Under the pieces are notes generated by a model that saw only the letters and a program-made list of their open reading frames with translations, made no database searches and was not told where the DNA came from. A DNA stretch of 64,000 nt. Origin: Pararhizobium gei. Its GTDB lineage: Bacteria > Pseudomonadota > Alphaproteobacteria > Rhizobiales > Rhizobiaceae. A program made the position numbers and the translations under genes. Shown one piece after another: positions 55,415-64,000 of the stretch (the stretch's first letter is position 1; every line of letters starts with the position of its first letter). Where the stretch lies: positions 1,142,001 through 1,206,000 of the forward strand of contig NZ_CP119409.1 of assembly GCF_029223885.1 (NCBI RefSeq). The letters are read 5' to 3'.

Positions 55415-55783
55415 GTGAACGTCCGATCGCGTACTCATCGAATTCTATCTAAACTCGATGGCTATTTCTCAGATCCTACTTCAGTTGGGTTTGATTTTGA
55501 CGCCAATGATTTCATTGGAGCTTACAGATCCGACTCCGGCTCTACAATATGCGTATTTAATGAATTTTGTATATTAGTTACGCAAGACGGATTAAATCGC
55601 ATAGAATATAAAACAATAGAAAACGTGACGGCTCCGCAACAAAAGAACAGCAAATATATTGAGATAAAAGACAAATTTGGACACGTATTTTTATTTTATG
55701 ACGATAATATAACAAATTTAATGAGTGTTATAAGATTTATTCTGAGAGTTCGTGATGACTGCAAGGATCTTCATTTGCGCTGA
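55415..55783 (+). CDS. Putative immunity protein for the minimal Rhs-tip toxin
   Basis: A 122-residue protein from GTG 55415, nine bases after the toxin stop, with AGGAG close upstream. It is AT-rich, beta-strand rich in the middle (YIEIKDKFGHVFLFYDD) and ends in a helix (LMSVIRFILRVRDDCKDL). No family recognised. The position directly behind a toxin-like tip is the only evidence for its role. Confidence 0.6.
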   Translation: MNVRSRTHRILSKLDGYFSDPTSVGFDFDANDFIGAYRSDSGSTICVFNEFCILVTQDGLNRIEYKTIENVTAPQQKNSKYIEIKDKFGHVFLFYDDNITNLMSVIRFILRVRDDCKDLHLR

Positions 55784-55838
55784 GAGCTAATACTAATCGG
55801 CATAGATCATAGCAGAGGGGCCTAATCTCGCAATCCGA

Positions 55839-57045
55839 TTGGACATCTCTAAAAACCTCCCCCCTTTTCGGCAAATCGTGATTCAATCCGGCTTGTGTGA
55901 TTTGGCGGAGCGGATGATGCGTGGACAGCTTGGATTTTGGAGTTTGGAAGAGCGTTACGAGCGGCTGAGCGCCGTCGGGGACCCTTTGGAGAAGCTCAAC
56001 GCCATTGTCCCGTGGGCTGTGTTCGAGAAGCCGTTGGCCAAAGCGCTGAAGCGGTCGGACGGATCGAAAGGGGGACGACCGCCGTTCCCGGAGGTCATGA
56101 TGTTCAAGGTTCTGGTGCTGCAGGCGCTGTGTAATCTCTCAGACGATCAGGCAGAGTTCGTGATCCAGGACCGCCTTTCGTTCATATCTTACCCGACAGG
56201 CGAAGCGCGCATCGCCGAAAGTGCGGTTTCTTGGTTTGTCCCTGTCGCAGAAGGTGCCGGATGCCAAGACGATCTTGCCGTTCCGCAAAAGCCTGGTTCG
56301 GGCCGGTGCCATCGACAACCTCTTTGCCCGTTTCGATAAGAATTTGTCGCGGTCCGGCTACTTGGCCAAGGGCGGACAGATCATTGACGCGACGATCATT
56401 CAGGCTCCCAAACAGCACAATAATCAGGACGAGAAGGCGGCGATCAAGGCTGGAGAAATCCCGCCGGAGTGGAAGGACAAGCCCGCCAAGCTCGCGCAGA
56501 AGGATCGCGACGCGCGTTGGACGGTGAAGTATTCCAAGGCGAAGCAACCGACAGAAACGCCGACATCAACAGCGACCCGGCAGCACGACATCGCCATTCC
56601 GACGTTCGGCTACAAGAACCATGCGGGCATCGACCGGGCGCACGGCTTCATCCGCGGATGGACGGTGACGAGTGCGAGCGCCCATGACGGTGCTCAGCTC
56701 AGGAATGTCGTCTCCAAGGACAATACGGCATCGACGGTCTGGGCCGACAGCGCCTATCGCTCGAAGACCAATGAGGGATGGCTGCAGGACAACGGCCTGA
56801 AGTCTGACATCCACCAGAGGAAGCCAAAGGGCAAACCCATGCCGGAAGCGATGTCGCGGGCCAATGGCCGCCGCTCGAAAGTCCGCTCCGCCGTCAAGCA
56901 TGTCTTCGCCCGGCAGAAGGACAAGATGAAGCTCTTCATCCGAACCATTGGCATCAGCAGGGCCAAGGTGAAGATCGGCATGGCCAATATCGCCTACAAC
57001 ATGCTTCGCTATGTCTGGCTGACCGGAAAAACGCAGGCCGCGTGA
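55839..57045 (+). pseudogene. IS5-family transposase interrupted by 37 bases
   Basis: First part: an N-terminal domain with GGRPPFPEVMMFKVLVLQAL. Second part (from 56221): the DDE domain with LAKGGQIIDATIIQAPKQHN, TFGYKNHAGIDRAHGFIRG, TVWADSAYRSKTNE and the C-terminal basic helix. Between them, the codons expected to read DRLSFMRFLGL are split at 56185 by 37 extra bases (about 56185-56221), which breaks the frame. The element's end repeats are not clear to me. Confidence 0.8.
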
Positions 57046-57179
57046 CGCACGGTGGCCCAACGGCCGGAATGCACGCCGCCACGGCGGCAATCACAATCAA
57101 AAACAACAGCATTCCTCGCCAGGTTCACCCGGAAGGCGGCTCTACACACCCATCAAATCAACGGAAGCCGGTAAATAGA

Positions 57180-57806
57180 GGTGTCCGTTTTGCTGCGCGG
57201 CCTTCGAACATCTTCGACGTCGCTCGTTCGCGGTTGGTCGCCTTGTCATCGATTTCGAAATGAAAGATCGGTCTTTGAATGCCGTCTTCGAATCCGGCGC
57301 TGCGTGCCGTGGTCAACTCTACCCGATAGTTTGCCCGGATAGCATCGACATGCGAGATCGGTAAGCCGCTTTTCATGAGGTAGGCGAGGCCAGCGCATCC
57401 GTCCTCCAGGGAAAGCCACGTGGGTCCCGAACTTCGTCAGAAGCTGACAGGCCCAGCCAACCTCGAGATCGAGTTCCATCTCGACGACATCGCCACCGCA
57501 TCCATTGCGTTTGGCCATCGTGCTGATGTCGTCGAGCCTTTCGAGTTCCTTGTCCCGCTCGTGTTCGAACAAAGATTGTAGCTGCTGCCTGGTCGCCATC
57601 ATGTCCTTCGAATGCATCTTCAATTCGGCCAGCCGCGTGTTGAGTTTGCGGCCAATGATCTGAGCCCTTCTATGGTCTGAACAATGAAGGCTCAGTGAAA
57701 GTCGGCTGCCTGGCCGACAGTGGACAAAGGCGGCGGGGACGCGTGCCCGCCAATAGAAGATATTTCCGCGGCGGATCAGATTCTCGACCTCGTGGCGCAC
57801 GGCCAT
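57180..57806 (-). pseudogene. Tyrosine integrase relic (DUF6538 N-terminus)
   Basis: The first 60 residues (VENLIRRGNIFYWRARVPAA onward) match the DUF6538 start of rhizobial tyrosine recombinases. The frame breaks near 57400 and continues in another frame (MKSGLPISHVDAIRANYRVE) to about 57180, where homology stops. The catalytic domain (R-H-R-Y) is gone. It lies beside a tRNA-Gln 3' fragment, the expected target site. Confidence 0.7.
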
Positions 57807-57952
57807 GACGAATACCCTGTCTTCGCCTGAGGTATCTGCCGCGACGCGCTAAGCGCATGGGCATCACCCTTGGGCATCAGGTCGCCAATGATGCCAAAAC
57901 GATATCCGGCACGACTGGAAAATCAAGGAATTAAGGGCTTTTAGGGAGAATT

Positions 57953-58000
57953 GGCTGGGGAACCTGGATTCGAACCAGGACTAACGGAGTCAGAGTCCCT
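57953..58000 (-). other. tRNA-Gln(CTG) 3' fragment, probable attachment site
   Basis: On the minus strand the last 48 bases of a tRNA: anticodon loop CTCTGAC (anticodon CTG), TCCGT stem strand, variable loop, T arm CCTGG-TTCGAAT-CCAGG, acceptor strand TTCCCCA, G and CCA. The 5' half is missing to the right (58001 onward is unrelated). The natural reading is a displaced copy left by integration of the element to the right. Confidence 0.8.
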
Positions 58001-58047
58001 AGAGACCTGATGTTATTGCTGCATGTTTTGTCAAAATAGGGCTAAAC

Positions 58048-58359
58048 ATGGCTAAACCATATCAAATAGTTAGAGGGGTTTTGCAAAATGAAACCCCGCA
58101 TTATTTTGATAATCTGTCGTTTGAACATAGAGAGATTTGGCGACGGATTTCCGATCCACGACCTTACTGTGTGAAGGTTAAAGAGCGGGATCGCAGACTA
58201 TGCATTGCAGGCATGTGGTGGCGGGCATCAAGGGCGGCCAACAATGAGGCTGGTAAAATGGGTCCAAGCCTGCTCGCCCTCCGAGACAAGTATTCACTGA
58301 CGTGTCATGAGGTGCTGTTCGTAACCGGAAGGGGTTCGAACCCCGGGCCTTTCGTATGA
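58048..58359 (+). CDS. Small protein at the start of the integrated element
   Basis: A 103-residue protein, MAKPYQIVRGVLQNETPHYF onward, basic in the centre (VKVKERDRRLCIAGMWWRAS). No family recognised. Its stop overlaps the primase start by ATGA, so the two are cotranslated; a replication accessory role is possible but unproven. Confidence 0.55.
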   Translation: MAKPYQIVRGVLQNETPHYFDNLSFEHREIWRRISDPRPYCVKVKERDRRLCIAGMWWRASRAANNEAGKMGPSLLALRDKYSLTCHEVLFVTGRGSNPGPFV

Positions 58360-59849
58360 GCAAGGCCACTGGGGAAATACCTACTGAAGTCTTCGATATG
58401 ATGGCTAAAGCTGAAGCGTCACGTCTGGCGCTGGACGATTTGGCTTTCGAATACGCATGTCAATTGCGGGGCCTCACCGTAAATGGCTCACGCCGATTTG
58501 AACCCGGTGCTAGTTGGAGTGCCGATGGCGATGAGTTCGATGTCAATACGATGAACGAGGAATTTGCAGTCGTTCTTAGTGGAGGATCTGCAATGATCGT
58601 TCGAGAGCGCTTTGATGCGCCAGTGGAAGATCGTTTAAGATTTGTCCGCGTAGATGCGTTCAAAACTCTTTTCCAGAACCGCTACAAGACCGTTCGAGGC
58701 CCAGATGGAAAGGAGAAAGAAATTACGTGGGCAACGGCATGGTTGGGGCATCCTGCCAGGCGACAATATGACGGCCTGGAGTTTCACCCTGATCCGGCCG
58801 GATCTGGCGGCACTGGAGGTTATCTCAACCTGTGGCAGGGATTTGCTTTCGACCGGAAGAAAGGAGGGACTTACACCCTCTTTAAAGACCACCTTCTGTC
58901 CAATGTCTGCAATGGCGACAATGGGCTGTTCCGATGGATATTCGGATGGTTTGCGCAGATCTTTCAAGAGCCGAGGGAAAAACCAGGCACTTCACTGGTA
59001 TTTCGAGGTTCTATGGGCGTGGGTAAATCAAAAATCGGTGAAATTATAGGTGAGTTACTTGGAGGACACTACTTTCAAGTAGATGATCCACGCTACATCA
59101 CCGGACAGTTTAACCACCATATGGCTGCGTGCCTGCTGTTGCAGGCCGAAGAGGCCGTGTGGGCCGGCGATAAAACGGCTGAAGGCCGCCTGAAAGGATT
59201 GATTACTAGCAAGACGCAGATGATTGAATCTAAAGGCATTGATCCAATCAGGCTCCCTAATTACGTGCGCGTTATCCAAACGTCGAATGAAGACTGGGTT
59301 ATTCCTGCCGGAAAAGACGAACGCCGTTTTGCAGTGTTCGACGTGCTGCCGACTTGCGCAAATAATCACGCCTACTTTCGCCAGATGGATGATGAGCTAC
59401 GTAACGGCGGATATGAAACTCTCCTTCATGACCTTCTCAGTTTCGACCTATCCGGTCTCAACCTGCGCGACATTCCAAAAAACGGTGCGTTGCTAGATCA
59501 AAAAATACGATCACTTGATCCAATAGAGGCGTGGGTGCTTGAGCGCTTACGGTCGGGTGCGCCAACAAAAAAACATAGCGGATGGCCGGAATATGTCACG
59601 ACTGAGGCATTGAGGGATGATTACATTCGTTCCAGCGAAGAAGTTGGCATTAAGCGCAAAGCGCAAGAGGTCACGTTCGGTTCTAAGATAATGAAGCTGC
59701 TGCCGGGTATAGCGAGGAAGAAACGGGTTGTGGAAACCGATGAAGGTGGTGCGACGACAAGAGTGTGGGTCTACGAGTTCCCATCGTTGGAGGACTGTAG
59801 GTCACGCTTTGAAGGTGTCCTTGGTCAGGTTTATAACTGGAACGAATAA
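58356..59849 (+). CDS. DUF5906/VapE-type phage primase-helicase
   Basis: A 497-residue replication protein. The central helicase-like ATPase has Walker A (FRGSMGVGKSKIGEIIGELL, near residue 215), then HMAACLLLQAEEAVWAGDKT (Walker B-like EEA) and LPNYVRVIQTSNEDWVIPAG, the sensor region, ending RRFAVFDV. This is the DUF5906/SF3-like family found in phages, satellites and plasmids, where it starts replication at an adjacent origin. No AEP primase motif is obvious in the first 200 residues. The repeat array directly after it is the likely origin. Confidence 0.82.
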   Translation: MSKATGEIPTEVFDMMAKAEASRLALDDLAFEYACQLRGLTVNGSRRFEPGASWSADGDEFDVNTMNEEFAVVLSGGSAMIVRERFDAPVEDRLRFVRVDAFKTLFQNRYKTVRGPDGKEKEITWATAWLGHPARRQYDGLEFHPDPAGSGGTGGYLNLWQGFAFDRKKGGTYTLFKDHLLSNVCNGDNGLFRWIFGWFAQIFQEPREKPGTSLVFRGSMGVGKSKIGEIIGELLGGHYFQVDDPRYITGQFNHHMAACLLLQAEEAVWAGDKTAEGRLKGLITSKTQMIESKGIDPIRLPNYVRVIQTSNEDWVIPAGKDERRFAVFDVLPTCANNHAYFRQMDDELRNGGYETLLHDLLSFDLSGLNLRDIPKNGALLDQKIRSLDPIEAWVLERLRSGAPTKKHSGWPEYVTTEALRDDYIRSSEEVGIKRKAQEVTFGSKIMKLLPGIARKKRVVETDEGGATTRVWVYEFPSLEDCRSRFEGVLGQVYNWNE

Positions 59850-60308
59850 GAATGCCCCATCTAAGATGGGGCGCATTCGCCAGATGGGGCGCAAAAACCA
59901 TAAACGAAATCAACGTTGTGCCCCATCTGCCCCATCTGCCCCATCTATCAGGCGTGACCACGTACGCGCGTAATCGACCTGAGACAATGAAAGATAAATC
60001 TTACTGACTTTGAAAATAGATGGGGCAGATGGGGCAGATGGGGCATTTGATTGAAAAGATTTAATAAAATCGCGCCCCATCTCGCTTAATTCATTAATTT
60101 GAGATGGGGCAGATGGGGCGCGACCAGGCCGGCAGGGGGTGGTCTTGGACTTTCCACCTCTACCGGGGACCGGCGGGGGGTCCAACGCTCTATAATTTTT
60201 TCAATTAGTTAATTTTTTTCTTCTAATTACAATGGCATAACTCGAAACTTACGCTTTGTCGTAAGTTGCCAAATTCCCGCCGATCATTTTTTCCGGCATA
60301 AAATCGGG
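59850..60308. repeat. Array of 9-base repeats, candidate replication origin
   Basis: Twelve copies of AGATGGGGC or its complement GCCCCATCT between 59853 and 60119 (seven forward, five reverse). Three tandem reverse copies (59919-59948) and three forward copies (60016-60045) make a perfect 30-base inverted repeat around 67 bases. A further hairpin lies at 59853-59872. The final part (60130-60308) turns GC-rich then T-rich with no gene. Iteron-like; adjacent to a replication protein. Confidence 0.75.
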
Positions 60309-61544
60309 ATGAATATTTGGCCTTTTTCCCGCTCCGCTCCGATCGAACAACGCGACGCCTCGCTGTCGGCGCCTGATGCTGTGATGGAGGCTTTGTGGAC
60401 CGGGAGCGCGGCCGGAGCGCCTGCGATCTCCGGTGGATCGGCACTCCGGGTGCCAGCGGTCGCCGCTGCGGTGCGCGTGATTTCGGAGGCCGCCGCGACC
60501 CTCGACATTCGGATCATGGAACGGGCCGAGGATGGCACGGAAACCGAGGATAAAAATCATCCTGTCGGCATCCTCCTGCGCGGCGATGCGAACAGCTGGA
60601 CCAGCGGTTTCGAACTGATCCGCGATCTTGCGGCCGACGCCCTGACACGTGACTGGGGCGGTCTCGCCTGGGTCAATCGCATCGGCGGGGACATCCGCGA
60701 AGTCATCCGCTACATGCCCTCTGCCATGTCGGTCACCTACGATCCGCAGACCGGTGAGCCGACCTACCGCCTCGACGGTCGCGTCATCGACAACCGCAAT
60801 GTGATCCATGTTCGCGGGCCGTTCGACAAGTCGCCGCTCACCCTCGCGGCCGAGGCAATTGGCCTCGCGAAGGAAATGGAACGGCACGCCGGCAATCTCT
60901 TTCGGAACGGAGCTCGCCCTGGGGGTGTACTTGAAGCACCGAACAAACTTAGCCCTGAAGCTGCGAAGCATATCATGAGCTCTTGGAAGGCAGCTCATCA
61001 AGGCTCCGCCAACGCCGGCAAAACGCCGCTCCTGTACGAAGGCATCACGTTCAAGCAGATGTCGCTCAACAGCGTGGATAGCCAGTTCCTCGAATTGCGT
61101 ACTTTCCAGATCCTCGAAATTGCCCGCGCCTTCCGCGTCCCGCCGTCGATGCTGTTCGAGCTGGACCGCGCGACTTGGTCGAACTCCGAACAGATGGGTT
61201 TCGAGTTCCTGACCTACACGCTTGAGCCGTGGCTACGGGCGCTCGAAAGCGCTCTCACCCGAGCGCTTCTGTCGCGTGAGGACCGTTTGCGCTACCGCAT
61301 CATGTTCGATCGCGACGACCTGACGCGCGCCGATCTGACGGCCCGCGCCACGGCAATTTCCAGCCTGATCAGCGCCAAGGTCATCAATCCGAACGAGGGC
61401 CGCGCCTGGCTGGACCTTGCGCCCTATGCCGGCGGCGAGGCCTTCAGCAATCCACATATCAACACCGACGCGCCGGGCGTGGGCCATAACGGCGGCCCGC
61501 CGATCGACGACAAGACCGAGGAGCCGGACAATGGACCTGAATGA
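60309..61544 (+). CDS. HK97-type phage portal protein
   Basis: A 411-residue portal protein, the dodecameric channel through which DNA enters and leaves the head. Family features are PAVAAAVRVISEAAATLDIR, NSWTSGFELIRDLAADALT, HVRGPFDKSPLTLAAEAIGL and ARAFRVPPSMLFELDRATWS. The end is polar (GVGHNGGPPIDDKTEEPDNG). It is not preceded by terminase genes, which is unusual; the repeat array lies upstream instead. Confidence 0.92.
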   Translation: MNIWPFSRSAPIEQRDASLSAPDAVMEALWTGSAAGAPAISGGSALRVPAVAAAVRVISEAAATLDIRIMERAEDGTETEDKNHPVGILLRGDANSWTSGFELIRDLAADALTRDWGGLAWVNRIGGDIREVIRYMPSAMSVTYDPQTGEPTYRLDGRVIDNRNVIHVRGPFDKSPLTLAAEAIGLAKEMERHAGNLFRNGARPGGVLEAPNKLSPEAAKHIMSSWKAAHQGSANAGKTPLLYEGITFKQMSLNSVDSQFLELRTFQILEIARAFRVPPSMLFELDRATWSNSEQMGFEFLTYTLEPWLRALESALTRALLSREDRLRYRIMFDRDDLTRADLTARATAISSLISAKVINPNEGRAWLDLAPYAGGEAFSNPHINTDAPGVGHNGGPPIDDKTEEPDNGPE

Positions 61545-61920
61545 CGTGCTGGCGAATGTGACCGATCAGGATCGCGGCCGGGAACTGACGATCGTCAACC
61601 CATGGACCGGCGAACAGACCGACATGAAATTCTGGATCGTCGGTCCCGACAGCGACACCCAGCGCCGCGCCCGCGTCGAAATGATGGACGAACTGGCCGA
61701 CGCGGCCGACGAGAGCGGTCGGGTTTCGGGCGAACAGCGTGAGGCGGCGCGGCTCAACAGCCTTGCGAAATGCGTGTTGCGCTGGGACGTCAAGCAGGGC
61801 GGCGAGCAGCTGCCCTTCGGGCAGAAGAACATTCTGCGCGTTTTCCGGGCCGGCACCTGGATACAGGCGCAGGTCGATGCCTTCGCCGGCGACCGTGCCA
61901 ACTTCCGGCCGGAGGCGTGA
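61531..61920 (+). CDS. Small phage head-region protein
   Basis: A 129-residue protein starting MDLNDVLANVTDQDRGRELT, overlapping the portal end by 14 bases. WTGEQTDMKFWIVGPDSDTQ and the following helix-rich part resemble small proteins found between portal and protease in Rhizobiales phages. Function not known. Confidence 0.65.
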   Translation: MDLNDVLANVTDQDRGRELTIVNPWTGEQTDMKFWIVGPDSDTQRRARVEMMDELADAADESGRVSGEQREAARLNSLAKCVLRWDVKQGGEQLPFGQKNILRVFRAGTWIQAQVDAFAGDRANFRPEA

Positions 61921-61922
61921 CG

Positions 61923-62465
61923 ATGGATCACCTCGACCTTGCCCTGCGTTTCGAATCGCCGAACGAAGCCGGCGAGTTTTCCGGCTATGCCGTGGTCTGG
62001 GGCGAACGCAACGGCCACAACGAAATCGTCCAGCGCGGCGCATTCCAGAAGTCTCTTTCGGATCACCGTGCCGCCGGCACCCGTCCCGTCATGCTGTGGT
62101 CGCATGACACGAACGCCATTATCGGCGTGTGGACCGAAATCCGTGAGGACGATAAAGGCCTGTTTGTCCGGGGGCAGCTTGTCGTTTCGACGCCGCGCGG
62201 ACGGGAGGCCTACGATCTCCTGAAGGCCGGCGCTCTCAATGGTCTGTCGATCGGGTTTCGCGCGCCGGTTGGCCGCCGCAGCGCTGATGGCATTCGCATC
62301 CTTACCGCCATGGATGTCCGCGAAATTTCGCTTGTGGGCATGCCATCGGCGGGAAGCGCCCGGATCACCTCGGTTCGCAGTTACGGCCGCTCTGCCGAGA
62401 GCGCAGCGGCCTTCATCGAAGCATGCCGGAAGGCAAAATGCGCTCTCATCGCGAAAGGGAAATGA
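61923..62465 (+). CDS. HK97-type prohead protease
   Basis: A 180-residue serine protease that removes the scaffold part of the capsid protein during head maturation. Motifs are EFSGYAVVWGERNGHNEIVQ at the start, RPVMLWSHDTNAIIG (catalytic histidine in the WSHD position) and GALNGLSIGFRAPVGR (catalytic serine in LNGLSIG). ATG 61923 lies two bases behind the previous stop. Confidence 0.9.
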   Translation: MDHLDLALRFESPNEAGEFSGYAVVWGERNGHNEIVQRGAFQKSLSDHRAAGTRPVMLWSHDTNAIIGVWTEIREDDKGLFVRGQLVVSTPRGREAYDLLKAGALNGLSIGFRAPVGRRSADGIRILTAMDVREISLVGMPSAGSARITSVRSYGRSAESAAAFIEACRKAKCALIAKGK

Positions 62466-62466
62466 C

Positions 62467-63648
62467 ATGACCAAGATTGCACTTGCATGCGCGGCGTCGA
62501 GCCTGATGGCAGGATGGCCGCTCGAAACACGGGCCGACCCGGACGATACCGATCCGCTGGCCGCAGCCACGGCAGCGGTCGAAGAACTGCGCAGCGGCTT
62601 CACCGAACATCAGACCCGCGCCGACGCAACCATTGCCGAGTTGCGCAGCCAGGTCACTGACCTTGAAACCCGGATGAACCGTCCCGGCGGCAACGGCGTG
62701 ACCCCGCCGGGCGAAATCACGCTGGAGCGTCGTGCCTTTTCCAGCTTCCTGCGCCTTGGCAATGATCGGATGCCGGCCGATGAAGTCCGCGCCCTGATCG
62801 TCGGTGACGACACGAAAGGCGGCTATCTCGCACCGGCTGAATTTCAGACGGAAGTCATCAAGGGCATTGTCGAGATTTCCCCGATCCGGCAGGCGGTTCG
62901 CGTCGGCTCCACAAGCGCCGGTTCCGTGATCCTGCCGAAGCTCACCGGCCGCCCAACGGCGCAGTGGGTGGGCGAGGATGAGGATCGTCCCGAAACCACC
63001 ATGACTTACGGTCAGCTCGAAATCCCGATGCACGAACTGGCCTGCTACATCGATGTCAGCCTTCGTCTTCTCGAAGACTCGGCCATCAACATCGACAGCG
63101 AAGTGGCAACCGAGCTTTCCCAGGAGTTCGCTCTCAAGGAAGGTTCGGCCTTTTCGAATGGCGACGGTGCGAAGAAGCCGCTCGGTATCCAGCGCACGGC
63201 CGGCGTGACGGAAGTCGTCAACGGCCATGCGACAAACCTCAGCGCCGACAAGCTCGTTGCCTTGATGTATTCGCTTCCGGCTCAGTATCGGAGCAATGCC
63301 TCCTGGCTCATGAACAATACCACGCTCGGCGTCATCATGACCCTGAAGGATGGACAGGGGAACTTCCTCTGGCAGCCGTCTTACCAGCAGGGCCAGCCTT
63401 CGACGCTGCTTGGCCGTCCGATTATCGAAGACCCGAGCATGCCGGATATCACAAACGGTGCCTATCCGATCTGGTTTGGCGAATTCGCCAAGGTCTACCG
63501 GATCTATGATCGCATCGGCATGTCGATCCTGCGCGACCCCTACACCCAGGCAACGAAGGGCATGGTTCGCTTCCACGCCCGTCGCCGCGTCGGTGGTGGC
63601 CCGACGCTGGCAGAAGCCGCTCGCAAACTCAAAATGGCAACCTCGTAA
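62467..63648 (+). CDS. HK97-type major capsid protein
   Basis: A 393-residue major capsid protein. The first 110 residues (coiled-coil rich: AAATAAVEELRSGFTEHQTR onward) are the scaffold delta domain removed by the protease. The HK97 fold follows, with DTKGGYLAPAEFQTEVIKGI, PKLTGRPTAQWVGEDEDRP and WLMNNTTLGVIMTLKDGQG, ending MVRFHARRRVGG. It overlaps nothing and starts two bases after the protease stop. Confidence 0.93.
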   Translation: MTKIALACAASSLMAGWPLETRADPDDTDPLAAATAAVEELRSGFTEHQTRADATIAELRSQVTDLETRMNRPGGNGVTPPGEITLERRAFSSFLRLGNDRMPADEVRALIVGDDTKGGYLAPAEFQTEVIKGIVEISPIRQAVRVGSTSAGSVILPKLTGRPTAQWVGEDEDRPETTMTYGQLEIPMHELACYIDVSLRLLEDSAINIDSEVATELSQEFALKEGSAFSNGDGAKKPLGIQRTAGVTEVVNGHATNLSADKLVALMYSLPAQYRSNASWLMNNTTLGVIMTLKDGQGNFLWQPSYQQGQPSTLLGRPIIEDPSMPDITNGAYPIWFGEFAKVYRIYDRIGMSILRDPYTQATKGMVRFHARRRVGGGPTLAEAARKLKMATS

Positions 63649-63659
63649 GGAGACCTCAC

Positions 63660-64000
63660 ATGCGTGACATCGTTCACAATATCGGCGTTGTGCAGTGCAT
63701 CGCCCCTGCCGACATCGCCGCATCGACAACGGGCGCACTCGTTGACCTTCTCGGCTTCGACAGCGTCGCGTTCATCATCGCAACCGGCGCCATCACCGGC
63801 GCCGGCGCCTTCACCTTCAAACTGCAGGAGTCGGACACCACGCTTGGCGGTGACTTCGATGACGTGGCCGCAGTTCACTACCAAGCGCCGATCGCCGGCA
63901 ACCTGACGGCAGGCGACACGGCCAAGGTCGGCTATCGCGGCTTCAAGCGCTACCTGCGGCCGATCCTGACCAAGGGCGGCGGCACATCGATCTTCGCCAG
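63660..64000 (+). CDS. Phage head-region protein, partial
   Basis: The frame opens at ATG 63660 behind AAGGAG and runs off the window (MRDIVHNIGVVQCIAPADIA onward, 113 residues visible). In content and position after the capsid gene it resembles small head-decoration or head-completion proteins with repeated IATGAITGAGAFTFKLQESD-type beta strands. The family is not certain. Confidence 0.7.
   Translation, partial: MRDIVHNIGVVQCIAPADIAASTTGALVDLLGFDSVAFIIATGAITGAGAFTFKLQESDTTLGGDFDDVAAVHYQAPIAGNLTAGDTAKVGYRGFKRYLRPILTKGGGTSIFA

Noticed and set aside
57953..58030. Complete tRNA-Gln gene
   Set aside because: Only the 3' 48 bases fit; the D arm and acceptor 5' strand are absent to the right.
59853..60119. 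GATGGGGC array as CRISPR
   Set aside because: Repeats are only nine bases, occur in both orientations and are often directly tandem without spacers.

Overview
The window looks like a chromosomal segment of a member of the Rhizobiaceae (Rhizobium, Neorhizobium or Agrobacterium relatives). Four things point there: a succinoglycan-type exo cluster in almost the Sinorhizobium meliloti order, a PhyR/NepR general stress response with promoters of the form GGAAC-N16/17-CGTT, a Dpp-type ABC transporter, and high GC coding sequence. Assignments rest on motif recognition and gene order; no database search was run.

Layout. 1-5.2 kb: the end of a peptide-binding protein, the DppBCDF transporter and a RidA-family protein. 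5.2-14.4 kb: a stress neighbourhood with PhyR, NepR and many small envelope or membrane proteins, four of them preceded by promoters matching the EcfG consensus. 14.8-36 kb: exopolysaccharide genes, with exoQ-exoZ and a secreted GH16 glycanase, then exoP-O-M-A-L-K-H-T, exoW-V, exoU, exoX and exoY-F. exoN, exoI and exoB are not in the window.

36-42 kb holds the most striking locus, an RNA-repair operon. RtcR (a CARF-AAA+ sigma54 activator) diverges from a near-consensus sigma54 promoter. That promoter drives a Ro60/Rsr gene, then about 900 bases of non-coding sequence, then an RtcB-type RNA ligase. The non-coding stretch is a tandem array of six recognisable tRNA-like units plus one degenerate unit. 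Each is a circularly permuted tRNA: the T arm and acceptor 3' strand precede the acceptor 5' strand, and the RNA ends form a new closing stem. Four units are opened in the anticodon arm and two in the D loop. A covarying hairpin carrying GGCGAAUGCC separates the units. The architecture fits an expanded family of YrlA-type bacterial Y RNAs that would be bound by Ro60 and made when RtcR senses RNA damage.

42-57.8 kb: RsgA, then a polymorphic-toxin region. A 2077-residue SpvB/TcdB/Rhs protein is followed by a CPCC-type immunity gene, two displaced copies of the Rhs core end with other tips, a transglutaminase-like gene broken by an IS630-family element, a very short secreted Rhs-tip protein with its neighbour, a broken IS5-family element and an integrase relic. 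57.9-64 kb: a tRNA-Gln 3' fragment marks an integration site. It is followed by a DUF5906-type primase/helicase, an array of twelve 9-base repeats that includes a perfect 30-base inverted repeat, and HK97-type head genes (portal, prohead protease, major capsid) with no terminase in view. This could be a prophage or a capsid-forming satellite, running off the right edge.
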